Shown here: positions 36,054 to 45,177 of the stretch, in pieces
How the letters are laid out: each line of letters opens with the position of its first letter
Numbering within the stretch: position 1 is the stretch's first letter
From: Trinickia sp. Y13
Lineage (GTDB): Bacteria > Pseudomonadota > Gammaproteobacteria > Burkholderiales > Burkholderiaceae
Direction of reading: 5' to 3'
NCBI RefSeq assembly: GCF_029522115.1
Contig: NZ_JAKWFK010000004.1
Location: 310,001 to 374,000, forward strand
Length of the DNA stretch: 64,000 nucleotides
The notes under the pieces: model-generated
What the model was told of the DNA's origin: nothing
What the model saw: the letters and a program-made list of their open reading frames with translations, nothing else
The model's database searches: none
Position numbers and translations under genes: made by a program

Positions 36054-36653
36054 ATGAGCTACGCAATCATCGGCTTCGGCAAGATCGGGCATGCGCTTGC
36101 CAAGGCGTTTGCCCGGAACGGCATCGAGGTGTCCGTTGCAACCACGCGCGCCCCCGAAAGCTTTGCATCCGATGCAGCCGCAATCGGACCCACGATCATT
36201 CCCAAAACCCTGGCCGAAGCCGTCAAGGCGGATATCATCTTTTTGGCTGTCCGTTTCGAGTCGCACCCGGAGGTCGCAAAAGCGCTCCCCGACTGGAAGG
36301 GGAAGACCGTCATCGACGCGATGAACACTCGCGCCCCGCTTGAGGAATTGGGCGGTCTCCCGTCCTCCGCCTTCGTGGCGAAGGTGTTCACCGGAGCCAG
36401 GCTGGTGAAAGGCTTCAACCATCTGGTCGCTGCTGTCCTCGATCAAAACCCCACCGTGCACGGTGGCAGGAGAGTCGTTTTCCTGGCCAGCGACGATGAC
36501 GGCGCTGCAGCGGAGATTAGTGCGCTTGCCGAAAAACTCGGTTTCGCACCGATCAAACTTGGCGGCCTTTCGGACGGTGGACTGCTTGTGCACGCGCGCG
36601 GAAATAACTGGGGACAACTGATCTTCAAGGATTTGATCAAGTTTGACGGATGA
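36054..36653 (+). CDS. F420-type NAD(P)-binding reductase-like protein
   Basis: 199 residues of the NADPH-dependent F420 reductase/ProC-N-like fold: YAIIGFGKIGHALAKAFARN (dinucleotide motif), ADIIFLAVRF, KTVIDAMNT and KGFNHLVAAVL. Many bacterial members have no F420 and act on other cofactors or metal reductants. AAGGAGAATCTT lies just before the ATG. It follows the SDR and probably belongs to the same transcript. Confidence 0.85.
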   Translation: MSYAIIGFGKIGHALAKAFARNGIEVSVATTRAPESFASDAAAIGPTIIPKTLAEAVKADIIFLAVRFESHPEVAKALPDWKGKTVIDAMNTRAPLEELGGLPSSAFVAKVFTGARLVKGFNHLVAAVLDQNPTVHGGRRVVFLASDDDGAAAEISALAEKLGFAPIKLGGLSDGGLLVHARGNNWGQLIFKDLIKFDG

Positions 36654-36718
36654 GCGACGGTGTCCAGACATTTCGCTGAGTCGCTGCGGTGTTCGGCTCG
36701 CAAAAGGAGTCGCCACTA

Positions 36719-38773
36719 TCAGCGAACGAGACTCAGTGCCTTCGCGATCTCCGCTGCGAGTTGATGCTGTTGATACGGTTTGCGCAGCCTCACAATATCC
36801 ATTGTGGTTCCCGAGGGTAAGTCCGCATACCCTGTCGCGATGACAATCGGAAGATCGGGCCTCAACTCGCGCGCGGCATGCGCCAACTGCATACCGGTCA
36901 TCTTCGGCATCGAGTAGTCGGTGATGAGTAGGTCCACCTTCCTCCCGCTGCTGAGCACCTCGAGTGCATTCGCGCCCGAGTCGGTTTCGATCACCTCGTG
37001 CCCGAGGTCTTCGAGTAAATAGGCCGTGCTGTCGGAAATCAAGGGGTCGTCGTCAACCAACAAGATCGTCACGCCGCGAGCGACGACGGCACTTTCATCC
37101 GGTGCCGCTTGTACCGGCATCGGTTCCTCGGCCGCTCGCGGCGCAACGGGCAGCCATAGCTCCGCCCGCGTGCCGCGGCCGACTGCACTTTCGAGCCGCA
37201 GTGCACCGTTGAGCTGGAGGGCCAAGCCATGAGCCATCGACAGCCCAAGGCCCGTGCCTTTACCGAGTTCTTTAGTCGTGAAAAACGGCTCCAGCGCCTT
37301 GGAAAGCGTTGTCGCACTCATGCCGTAGCCTGAGTCGACCACACTGACGCGTATGTAGTCTCCCTCCGCGAGATCCACCTGTTCGATAGCATGCACCACC
37401 TCCACGGCGATCGAAATCACCCCGCCGTCCGGCATCGCATCGCGTGCGTTCACAACGAGGTTCAACAGCGCAAGTTCGATCTGATTGGCGTCTGCAAGCG
37501 TAAGCGGCAGTTCCTCGGGCAATTCCAACGCCAACTCGACGCCCGCCCCGACGGAACGCTCCAACAGGTCGCTCATCCCGCTTATCAGCCTCGATAAGTG
37601 AATCGATTCGATTCTGAGGTTCTGTTGCCGAGCGAACGCCAGAAGACGCTGCGTCAAGGATGCGCCGCGCCGGGCGCCCTGGAGTGCGCCATCGGCGAGC
37701 CGCACGAGCTTCTCGTCGCGAACTTGCTTGCGCAGCAGTTCGAGATTGCCCATGACCGCCATGAGTAGATTGTTGAAATCATGGGCTACTCCCCCGGTCA
37801 ATTGCCCAATCATTTCCATTTTCTGGACCTGACGTAGCACTTCCTCCGCGTGCTCGCGCTGCCGGATCTCATCGAGCACGGTTTGATGCGCGCGCTCGAG
37901 CTGTGCGGTACGCTCGCGCACCTTTTCCTCGAGCGTCTCATTCATACGTTGCAAGGTCGCCTCAGCCATTTTTCGCGCGGTGATGTCCGACGACACACCG
38001 ACGAGCCTGGCAACTTTGCGTTCCCAATCGAGAACATGCCTCGCGCGAAAATCCACCCAATGCAACGTGTCGTCAGCCCAGACGCATCGGAATTCGATGG
38101 CGATATCAGCGCGCGTTTCGATACTGAGTTTGATTGCATCGCGCATGCGACCTCGATCGTCCCTATGCATGCAAGCTTCGAATTCCGCGTAAGTCAACGC
38201 GCCGCTCGCCGAGCGACCAAGGACTGCCATCGTGGCTGCGGAAGCGGTGAAATGCGTGGGCGGCAGGTCGAGCTCGCACTGGCCGAGGTGCCCGGCGGTC
38301 AACGCGGTCCGCAACCGCGCTTCGCTCTCGCGGAGCTCTTCCATACGCGAGCGCGCCTCGTACTGCCGATGACGCCCCCGCTGCGCCGTCGCGACCACGC
38401 TGACGAACGTCATTGGATGAAACGGGCGCTCGAGAAAGACAACATTCCCGAGCGCCGTGATGAGGGTGCGCGCACCGGGGCTGTCATCGGAGGCATGGCC
38501 CCTGCGTGTCAGGATGATGAAGGGAAAGTCCGACCATTCCGGCTGCGCCGTCACCCAGGCGACCACTTGCGTGAGATCCCCATCACGCAGCGCCTCTTCG
38601 GTCACCACGGCGCAGCCGATCTCATCATTCAGAAATGTCGAAAAATGCTCGAGATCTGCGCATATGATCGCCTCGGTCCCTGCCTCGTGTAATAACGCGG
38701 CGGCGACCGGGGCGTCTCGTCCGAGAGGCGCGAGAATCAGCGCGGGGCGCGCATTGCGGTCAATCGTCGTCAT
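36719..38773 (-). CDS. Hybrid histidine kinase (receiver-like, PAS, HisKA/HATPase, REC)
   Basis: 684 residues with no transmembrane segment, so cytoplasmic. Order: an N-terminal receiver-like domain (about 1-130), a PAS/PAC domain (about 150-280), a coiled coil, the phospho-acceptor GGVAHDFNNLLMAV (His about 336), the ATP-binding part with NLVVNARDAMPDGG and GLGLSMAHG, and a C-terminal receiver with acceptor Asp in LLITDYSMPKMTG. The start at 38773 lies 14 bp inside the upstream KaiC-like gene, so the two are translationally coupled. Together they form a KaiC-HK signalling pair. Input unknown. Confidence 0.9.
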   Translation of the reverse strand: MTTIDRNARPALILAPLGRDAPVAAALLHEAGTEAIICADLEHFSTFLNDEIGCAVVTEEALRDGDLTQVVAWVTAQPEWSDFPFIILTRRGHASDDSPGARTLITALGNVVFLERPFHPMTFVSVVATAQRGRHRQYEARSRMEELRESEARLRTALTAGHLGQCELDLPPTHFTASAATMAVLGRSASGALTYAEFEACMHRDDRGRMRDAIKLSIETRADIAIEFRCVWADDTLHWVDFRARHVLDWERKVARLVGVSSDITARKMAEATLQRMNETLEEKVRERTAQLERAHQTVLDEIRQREHAEEVLRQVQKMEMIGQLTGGVAHDFNNLLMAVMGNLELLRKQVRDEKLVRLADGALQGARRGASLTQRLLAFARQQNLRIESIHLSRLISGMSDLLERSVGAGVELALELPEELPLTLADANQIELALLNLVVNARDAMPDGGVISIAVEVVHAIEQVDLAEGDYIRVSVVDSGYGMSATTLSKALEPFFTTKELGKGTGLGLSMAHGLALQLNGALRLESAVGRGTRAELWLPVAPRAAEEPMPVQAAPDESAVVARGVTILLVDDDPLISDSTAYLLEDLGHEVIETDSGANALEVLSSGRKVDLLITDYSMPKMTGMQLAHAARELRPDLPIVIATGYADLPSGTTMDIVRLRKPYQQHQLAAEIAKALSLVR

Positions 38774-40271
38774 CGGGAGCGGTACCGACGTCCGGCAGTG
38801 CATTTTGCCCAACGAAACTCGGCACGCCGCGCAGCACGCCCTGGAAATCGTTGAGCGCTGTTCCCACGGCCAACCCGTTAGCGCTGATCTGGAATTCCCG
38901 GATCGTTTTTTCGTGACGACCGGTGCGCTTCTTGATAACGGATACGGCGCGTCTGACCTGACCGCGCGCTTCGAAATAGCGCAGCAGGATCACCGTATCC
39001 GCAAGATAGGTGACGTCCACGGGCGCTTTCATGTCGCCAACCAACCCGTGCTGAGCGACTGTCAGAAACGTGCTCGCACCCCGACGATTCAGATATTGCA
39101 GAAGCTCGTGAACATGAAGCACCAGCGCATTTTCTTCCGGCATGGCGGCCTGGTAGCCATTCAGGCTGTCGATCACCACTGTTTTCGCCTGTGCCTCGTC
39201 GACACAAACACGAACCCGATGCGCAAATTCACCGGGAGACAGCTCCGCGGCGTCGACCTGCTCGACATGCAGACTGCCCGAATCGCGCATTGCCTCCAGA
39301 TCGAAACCCATCTGGCGCGTGCGATCGAACAGCAGGCCGAGTTCTTCATCGAACACGAATAGGGCCGCCTTTTCCCCGCGCTGAAGCGCCGCCCAGATGA
39401 ATTGCAGCCCGAACGTGGACTTACCTGTGCCGGCGGGGCCAAGTACCAGCGTGCTCGAGCCTCGCTCGATGCCGCCACCGAGCAACTCGTCGAGTTCGGC
39501 CACGCCACTGCTGATGCTTCCTCGGTCGAGCCGGGAGCGGTGCTCCGCCGCCACCAGACGAGGGAAGACCGAAACACCGCCGGTTCTAATCGCGAAATCG
39601 TGATACCCACCGCGGAACCGCCGTCCGCGATACTTGGACACTCTTAGCCTGCGCCGCTCTGCCCCGTAAGCGGGGGCGAGCTCTTCCAGCTTGATTACCG
39701 CGTGAGCAATGCTGTGGACCGTCTTATCGTTCGCTTCGGAACTTAGATCGTCGAGCAGTAGAACCGTTGCGCCTGACCGGGAGAAGTAGTGCTTGAAGGC
39801 GAGGATTTCGCGGCGGTAGCGCAAAGAGCTTTGGGCAAGCAATCGGATCTCGGACAAGCTGTCGAGGACGACGCGCTTGGGCCGCACGCGTTCAAACGCA
39901 CCGAGAATCGCCCGCGTGGTTTCACCCAGTTCGAGGTCGGACGAATACAGGAGGCTCTGCTGGTGCTCCGCATCGACCAGACTTTCGGGGGGCACGACTT
40001 CGAATACGTCGATGGCATCGTCAAGACGCCAACCGTGCGAGGCTGCACCGCTGCGCAGCTCTGTCTCCGTTTCGGACAAGGTGACGTAGAGTCCCCGCTC
40101 GCCCGCTTCCGCACCGGTAATCAGAAAACGCAGGGCGATTGTCGTTTTTCCCGTTCCGGGGGCGCCCTCCAGAAGGAAGATGTTGCCCTCGGCGAGCCCG
40201 CCAATCAACACATCGTCGAGGCCCGGCACGCCGGTTTTGGCCGTCGGTATGTTTCCCGTCTCGGTATCCAT
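38760..40271 (-). CDS. KaiC-like double-domain ATPase
   Basis: 503 residues, two RecA-like domains as in KaiC. Each has a Walker A (GAPGTGKTT near 36, GPAGTGKST near 275), a double acidic pair (SETET, FDEEL) and a Walker B (VVLDSL, VVIDSL). The CII tail has IKKRTGRHEKTIREF, similar to the KaiC C-terminal loop region where phosphorylation occurs. No kaiA or kaiB is next to it. The start at 40271 has GGAG about six bases upstream; the longer frame lacks support. Homologous KaiC-kinase pairs outside cyanobacteria are linked to stress responses. Confidence 0.88.
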   Translation of the reverse strand: MDTETGNIPTAKTGVPGLDDVLIGGLAEGNIFLLEGAPGTGKTTIALRFLITGAEAGERGLYVTLSETETELRSGAASHGWRLDDAIDVFEVVPPESLVDAEHQQSLLYSSDLELGETTRAILGAFERVRPKRVVLDSLSEIRLLAQSSLRYRREILAFKHYFSRSGATVLLLDDLSSEANDKTVHSIAHAVIKLEELAPAYGAERRRLRVSKYRGRRFRGGYHDFAIRTGGVSVFPRLVAAEHRSRLDRGSISSGVAELDELLGGGIERGSSTLVLGPAGTGKSTFGLQFIWAALQRGEKAALFVFDEELGLLFDRTRQMGFDLEAMRDSGSLHVEQVDAAELSPGEFAHRVRVCVDEAQAKTVVIDSLNGYQAAMPEENALVLHVHELLQYLNRRGASTFLTVAQHGLVGDMKAPVDVTYLADTVILLRYFEARGQVRRAVSVIKKRTGRHEKTIREFQISANGLAVGTALNDFQGVLRGVPSFVGQNALPDVGTAPDDDD

Positions 40272-40555
40272 CCATCGCTCCAGTTGATCGAGAGATTTCG
40301 GGAAGCTGTGACCTGAAATATTTGCAGGACATTCGCTGCACGCAGGCTTGCCCAGGCGCTTCCGCGGCCTTCGGGGGAATGCGAGTGATCGTCGTGTTGC
40401 GGCCTTCCAGGAAGGCAACTTGCTGCAGCAGATTTTGTGCCCGGTCAGGCAGCAGTCGACCCAAGACAGACAGCTGGAATCCCCGCAAGCCGACCTTCAT
40501 AGGTCACAGTTTCTCCACTTAGCCGGCAGCCCGTATGGCCAACTTCCACCGTTGG
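40272..40555. other. Region upstream of the KaiC-like gene
   Basis: About 280 bp. A minus frame from 40500 (MKVGLRGFQLSVLGRLLPDR) is open into the KaiC gene in another frame, but has no family features. Probably promoter and leader, possibly the relic of a short gene. Confidence 0.35.
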
Positions 40556-41488
40556 TCACACCCACAGTCGATAGACCCAAAACGACTCGTCCTCGGCGAA
40601 TCGCCTCGCGAACTCGTTTGGGGAAAATCCCGTGCTGCGTTTCACGGCACGGCTCAAGTGCGCCTGATCGGAGAAACCTTCGTCGTGCGCGATAGCAGCC
40701 CAATCCAAAGCCTCGCTGGCTTCGAATTGCGCCCGCGCACGGAAAAACAGACTCTCGGTCTTGATGAGAGACTGCCATTCGCGCAACGAGCGCCCGCTAT
40801 ACGCTTTGATACGCCGCTCGACGTGACGCGGACTATGCGAGCGCCGCCATTCGTGTGCTTGCCAAGCGAGTCGCTTGACCCAATAGCGGCCTACTTCGCG
40901 TAGCGACGGCAGTATCGGGTTAGCACCACTGACCGTGCGCCAACGCGGCGCGAGGTGATGCTCAAGCGCGGCGAGCGCAGCGGCGTCGCTATCGGCGGCG
41001 AGCAGCGCGTCCAATAGCGTGTGCCACGCACTGCCGAGTAACTTGCGCGCGTCGACTATGACATCTTGAATGGCAGACAGATCGATTTCGAACAAGGCTT
41101 TTGCAGCGTCCGCCTCGAAGCAGATCATCCCTGCCCGGCCGCTAGTTCGCGCCCAGCACGTGGTGGGATACGAATGGCTGCCCGAAAGCACGATCGCTGA
41201 ATTGAACGGCCGCCATTCAGGCCCCGCGTCGGTCTGCTCGATTCGGCCCGCATCGACGTCCTGAAACCACGTGAGGCTTACCATTGGCGAGGCTGGAAAG
41301 TGCGTCAGACGTTGCGCATCAGTCAACGCGAAGCCGCGCGTGTCGCGGCAAAGCACCGCGACAACCGCACCTTGCAGGCCCGGCGGGGCGAGGTGCAGCC
41401 GAGCATGCGGACGCCGATCGCCATACGATGCCAGTGGCGCACGCGTCAGCGGATCAGGGCAGGTCGAAAGGGTTGGCATCGGATTCAT
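40556..41488 (-). CDS. AraC-family transcriptional regulator
   Basis: 310 residues with an unassigned N-terminal domain and a C-terminal AraC helix-turn-helix pair (RRIKAYSGRSLREWQSLIKT, WAAIAHDEGFSDQAHLSRAV and STGFSPNEFARRF). A second ATG nine bases in is possible. It diverges from the cytochrome P450 gene with about 120 bp between starts, so P450 control is likely. Confidence 0.9.
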   Translation of the reverse strand: MNPMPTLSTCPDPLTRAPLASYGDRRPHARLHLAPPGLQGAVVAVLCRDTRGFALTDAQRLTHFPASPMVSLTWFQDVDAGRIEQTDAGPEWRPFNSAIVLSGSHSYPTTCWARTSGRAGMICFEADAAKALFEIDLSAIQDVIVDARKLLGSAWHTLLDALLAADSDAAALAALEHHLAPRWRTVSGANPILPSLREVGRYWVKRLAWQAHEWRRSHSPRHVERRIKAYSGRSLREWQSLIKTESLFFRARAQFEASEALDWAAIAHDEGFSDQAHLSRAVKRSTGFSPNEFARRFAEDESFWVYRLWV

Positions 41489-41607
41489 GAGCAGGCAGTG
41501 TGGGTAGGTGCGGCGGGGGGGGGAGACGGTCGATGTCGTTTGCGTTCAAGAAACGGCGCGGATGCCGGTCCAGTATTGAGCTAGAGATCACCACGCTGGA
41601 TAACGCC

Positions 41608-43032
41608 ATGAATATGCCATCCGAACATCAATGTCCGTTTCATCGCCACTCGTCAACCGTGGCTCCCTCGGTCCGTCCGTCGGGTACGTGGCCCCCTGGT
41701 CCTGGGGCAACCCTCACCGGTTGGGGTTTGCTGATAGACATGTCACGCGACCTGCTCGGCGCATTGGCAGCGTGGCAAAAGGCCTACGGTGACGTGGTGC
41801 ATCTGCGCATCTGGCCAGAGCATGACGTGGTTGTCGCCGATCCGCAACTCGCGCGCGAGTTGCTCGTTACCCATCACGACGCGCTGATTCGCTGGGAGCG
41901 TGGCATCAGCGTATTTTCACAGGTGCACGGGCATAGCGTGCTGACCGCCGAGGGGGAGGCGTGGCGCACGCGCCGTCATGCGCTCGTTCACAATTTCTCT
42001 CCCAAAGCTGTACAAGGCTTCTCGCCGACGATCGTCAAGGCGGCGACGCAGGCATTCGCCCGGTGGCCGCGAGAAGACACCAACTGGCCCATCGAGAGCG
42101 CACTCACGATGTTGACCATGGACGTGATCCTGCAGTTGATGTTCTCGAGCAACATCGGCGAGGACGTGCGCGTGGCCGAGCATGCCATACGCGTGACGAG
42201 CGCAGCGGCCAACGCGGAGTTCTACTGGCCGGTGAGCATGCCCGACTGGATGCCCTGGAAGCACGAAAAACGGCGTGCTCTGAGGACCCTGAAGGATCTG
42301 ATCGAGCGGCATCTGCAGAATCGCTTGAACCTGGCTCGCGACGCGTGGCCCGACGATCTGCTGTCTCGGCTTCTGGAGGCTCGCGAAGACGCGTCGGCGT
42401 TGTCGCTTCAAAACGTGCGCGACGAGTGCATGACGGCGTTCCTCGCCGGCCATGAAACGACGGCAGCGACGCTGGTTTGGTGGGCATGGTGCATGGCCTC
42501 GAATCCCGAGGCGCAACGCGTCGCGCGCGACGAACTCCAGCGTGTGCTGCAAGGCAGCGCGCCCACGGTCGAGACTTTGCCGGAACTGCACTATCTGGCT
42601 CAAACGATCAAGGAGACGTTGAGGTGCTATCCCGTCGCGCCGCTGCTGATCAGCCGCCGCGCTACACGCGACATTCAACTGGGCGAGTGGGAATTGCCTG
42701 CGCGGACATTGTTTATGATTCCGGTGCATCTGATGCACCATGACCCGCGCTGGTTTCCCGATCCGAAAGCGTTTCGACCCGAGCGTTTCGCGCCAGACGC
42801 ACAGGAAGTGCCGCGCGGGGCATACATCCCGTTTGGGGCTGGCCCGCGTGTTTGCCTGGGGCAGCATCTGGCAATGACTGAAATGACCGTCATCGCCGCC
42901 ATGCTGCTGCAACGCTTCGTGCTGTCCGTCCCGGAAGGCTCGGCGCCGCCACGACCTGTGCTTAACGTTACCCTCCGGCCGGACCAACCAATGCATTTGG
43001 CGATCACACGGGCCAACGCCGCGATCGCGTAG
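41608..43032 (+). CDS. Cytochrome P450
   Basis: 474-residue haem monooxygenase with no membrane anchor. Motifs: I-helix AGHETTAATLVWW, K-helix E-x-x-R in IKETLRCYPV, PERF in FRPERFAPD, and the haem loop FGAGPRVCLGQ with the ligand cysteine. The sequence style (class I bacterial, CYP102A/CYP4-like) suggests fatty acid or terpenoid oxidation, which is inference. The start is not firm; upstream in-frame ATGs at 41500 add residues unlike the family. No ferredoxin or reductase gene is adjacent. Confidence 0.9.
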   Translation: MNMPSEHQCPFHRHSSTVAPSVRPSGTWPPGPGATLTGWGLLIDMSRDLLGALAAWQKAYGDVVHLRIWPEHDVVVADPQLARELLVTHHDALIRWERGISVFSQVHGHSVLTAEGEAWRTRRHALVHNFSPKAVQGFSPTIVKAATQAFARWPREDTNWPIESALTMLTMDVILQLMFSSNIGEDVRVAEHAIRVTSAAANAEFYWPVSMPDWMPWKHEKRRALRTLKDLIERHLQNRLNLARDAWPDDLLSRLLEAREDASALSLQNVRDECMTAFLAGHETTAATLVWWAWCMASNPEAQRVARDELQRVLQGSAPTVETLPELHYLAQTIKETLRCYPVAPLLISRRATRDIQLGEWELPARTLFMIPVHLMHHDPRWFPDPKAFRPERFAPDAQEVPRGAYIPFGAGPRVCLGQHLAMTEMTVIAAMLLQRFVLSVPEGSAPPRPVLNVTLRPDQPMHLAITRANAAIA

Positions 43033-43529
43033 CACGCTGTATGCGCGTTCATCTAGCACAGGGAGGGCGTCAACTCACGGGGATCGGGTTGAAGAACGAA
43101 AGCGTTTGGGATGGTCGATCGCTGTCTGGCGATCGAGGGGCATACGAGCTATCTCTCCCCTCGCATGTCCGAAAGTCGACCTAACGCTGGCGTTAAGCGG
43201 CGCGAGTGTGGTCGGTCCGTTCGAGTGAAATCGATTGCGAAATGCGACAGATCGCAAACACCGCACAACAACGCCGTTGCATATAAGGATACGCCACAAA
43301 ATATCAGCGCATCGGACCGACTCAATTATTGGCGGACGAAAATCTACAATGTAAATTTCTTGTGTCGACCGCGGCGGCGTGTACACAATTTCTCGTCTGC
43401 GGTATTATCCACCCGGTTGCTGGGTTAACGGATCGATTCTCGCCAAGCCACGAGACATTTAAGTGATCAAGTAATGAGCGCTCGTAGCAACTGCGTCAAG
43501 TGCGTAGCATAAATAAAAAGGGGGGCGCC
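43033..43529. other. AT-rich intergenic region upstream of the F-box-like gene
   Basis: About 500 bp without a gene. The right half is clearly AT-richer than the surroundings, holding candidate promoter DNA for the next gene. No TTCG-N16-TTCG (HrpB/HrpX-type) box was found by eye. Confidence 0.45.
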
Positions 43530-44126
43530 ATGTTACCGCAAGAACTCGTCAACTATATATTCAGCTTCTTGACGGTCCGGGAAGCCACGCAGATCATGAC
43601 CGTATGCAGGCAATATCATTACGCCGGCGTCGATCGGTTGCAGAGGAGACTCGCCCCCTATGTAACCAACACGGGGCAAATTCAATCGCTCTCGCAGGCG
43701 AGACAGGTCCTGGCGCGCCCATTAGCCATGAGGTTAAACGATCTCTACGGGATACTCTCCGACCTGGAGAACTACCTTCGGGGAGAAGAATGGAACATGT
43801 CGCCGCGGGGGCTGGCTGCGATTCGGGAGCATTATGGTAAGCGGCCAACGTATACCACAGGATATTTGCCGTCGACTCTACCGGACGTGTCCAATTGGCC
43901 CGGCACACATTTCACGACAACGCAACGCGCACTGGTTCACAACATCCAAGGCGAGTCGTTCGATTTGGGCTACACCCTTCAATACACCGATTCCACCCCA
44001 TACAGACGCCTCCAAAGATACACGGTAGAGGTCGACGTACTTGAATTTCTGGGAGCGATACGCCATCTGATCGAATGGCTTCGCGCCCAGCGCCATCGAT
44101 TCCACGCCCTTCTCGACGAGCTATAG
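43530..44126 (+). CDS. F-box-like domain protein, candidate host-directed effector
   Basis: 198 residues from the ATG at 43530, chosen for AGGGGGG six bases upstream. Residues 2-41 (LPQELVNYIFSFLTVREATQ, then IMTVCRQYHYAGVDRLQRRL) match the eukaryotic F-box consensus: LPxEL, a hydrophobic I-F-x-F-L, the L-T-V-R-E-A helix and a V-C-R-x-[YW] helix. The rest is all-helical looking and unknown, with no leucine-rich repeats. F-box proteins plug substrates into SCF ubiquitin ligases through Skp1; bacteria use them only as secreted effectors. The gene is lower in GC than its neighbours and alone, which suggests transfer. No secretion signal is visible. Confidence 0.6.
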   Translation: MLPQELVNYIFSFLTVREATQIMTVCRQYHYAGVDRLQRRLAPYVTNTGQIQSLSQARQVLARPLAMRLNDLYGILSDLENYLRGEEWNMSPRGLAAIREHYGKRPTYTTGYLPSTLPDVSNWPGTHFTTTQRALVHNIQGESFDLGYTLQYTDSTPYRRLQRYTVEVDVLEFLGAIRHLIEWLRAQRHRFHALLDEL

Positions 44127-44205
44127 AGGCATCCGAAGAAAATCCCGTCGGCACATGGCGCGAGTAGCCGGCTCGTTGCCTCGCCGATGGGCATGAAGCG
44201 CCCAG

Positions 44206-45177
44206 TCATGTTCCCGCAAAACAGCCCGTCCCCGTCGCCCTCAAACCCTCACCCTCTCGCACCAGAAAAAGAGCATCCAATCCTTTGCGGCGAGCAAACT
44301 GTACCCCGCGTTCGTCACCTAACACCATAAGCGCAGTCGCATACGCGTCGGCATCCATGCACGTAGGGGCCAGCACGGTCACTGAAGCAATCCCGTTTGT
44401 CAGAGGTGCCCCTGTGCGCGGGTCCATCGTGTGGGAGATTCGCACGCCCCCCGTTTCACTCCAGTGCCGGTAGTCACCCGAGGTCGCGATCGCAACGTCG
44501 GAGATTTCGATTACCGCGAACGGCTCCCTGCGGTCGTACTCCGGCCGCTCGATCGCGAGCGCCCAGGAAGTCCCCTCCGGCTTCGTTCCCCGCGCGCGCA
44601 TCTCACCGTCGATTCCGACGAGCCACGAACGAACGCCGTTGCGATCCATCACGCGGCCTAGCTGGTCAACGCCATAGCCCTTCGCAATGCCGCACAGGTC
44701 GAGCGCGAGTGGCGCCCGCTTGCGAGCGACGCCTTGAGCGACGTCGACCTCGAGTATTTCGCCGATCGGCACACGCGGCCTTTGTGACGACAGGTCCGAC
44801 ACGTTGGCCGGATCGGCGCTTTGCGGACCGAACCCCCAACGATCAACTAGGTCGCCCACGCCGACGTTAAACGCGTTCTCGGTCTCACCGCCGATCTCGA
44901 CTGCACGCGCAAGCACGATGGCGAGACTGGTGGGTATCGGCAACCACACGCCGACCGGCGCCTCGTTCAGGCGAGTCAGGTCTGAGCTCTCCTTCCAGTT
45001 CGACATTGTTTGATCAACAGCCTGTACCGCTATTTCGAGCTCGGCGGCAATCACTGAGGGATCGAGGTTTGACTCTGCATAACATTGCGCACTGTAGCGA
45101 GTCCCCATCGTTTCACCGTTGAACGTGCGGCGGCGAAGACCACCGGATACCTCTTTCTCAATAGACATCTTCGACAT
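44206..45177 (-). CDS. apbE: FAD:protein FMN transferase (ApbE)
   Basis: 323 residues. ApbE attaches FMN covalently to Ser/Thr of exported proteins. Core motifs: ETMGTRYSAQCYAES, MSNWKESSDLTRLNEA, ALDLCGIAKGYGVDQL and, near the end, ISHTMDPRTGAPL and MDADAYATALMVLG with the magnesium-binding Asp residues. It has no typical lipobox at the N-terminus. It overlaps the PepSY-flavoprotein gene by 20 bp and is last in the run. The neighbouring DUF2271 protein carries a candidate FMN site. Confidence 0.93.
   Translation of the reverse strand: MSKMSIEKEVSGGLRRRTFNGETMGTRYSAQCYAESNLDPSVIAAELEIAVQAVDQTMSNWKESSDLTRLNEAPVGVWLPIPTSLAIVLARAVEIGGETENAFNVGVGDLVDRWGFGPQSADPANVSDLSSQRPRVPIGEILEVDVAQGVARKRAPLALDLCGIAKGYGVDQLGRVMDRNGVRSWLVGIDGEMRARGTKPEGTSWALAIERPEYDRREPFAVIEISDVAIATSGDYRHWSETGGVRISHTMDPRTGAPLTNGIASVTVLAPTCMDADAYATALMVLGDERGVQFARRKGLDALFLVREGEGLRATGTGCFAGT

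Noticed and set aside
40021-40500. Small KaiB-like gene upstream of kaiC
   Set aside because: The frame's translation has no KaiB thioredoxin-like pattern and runs into kaiC out of frame.
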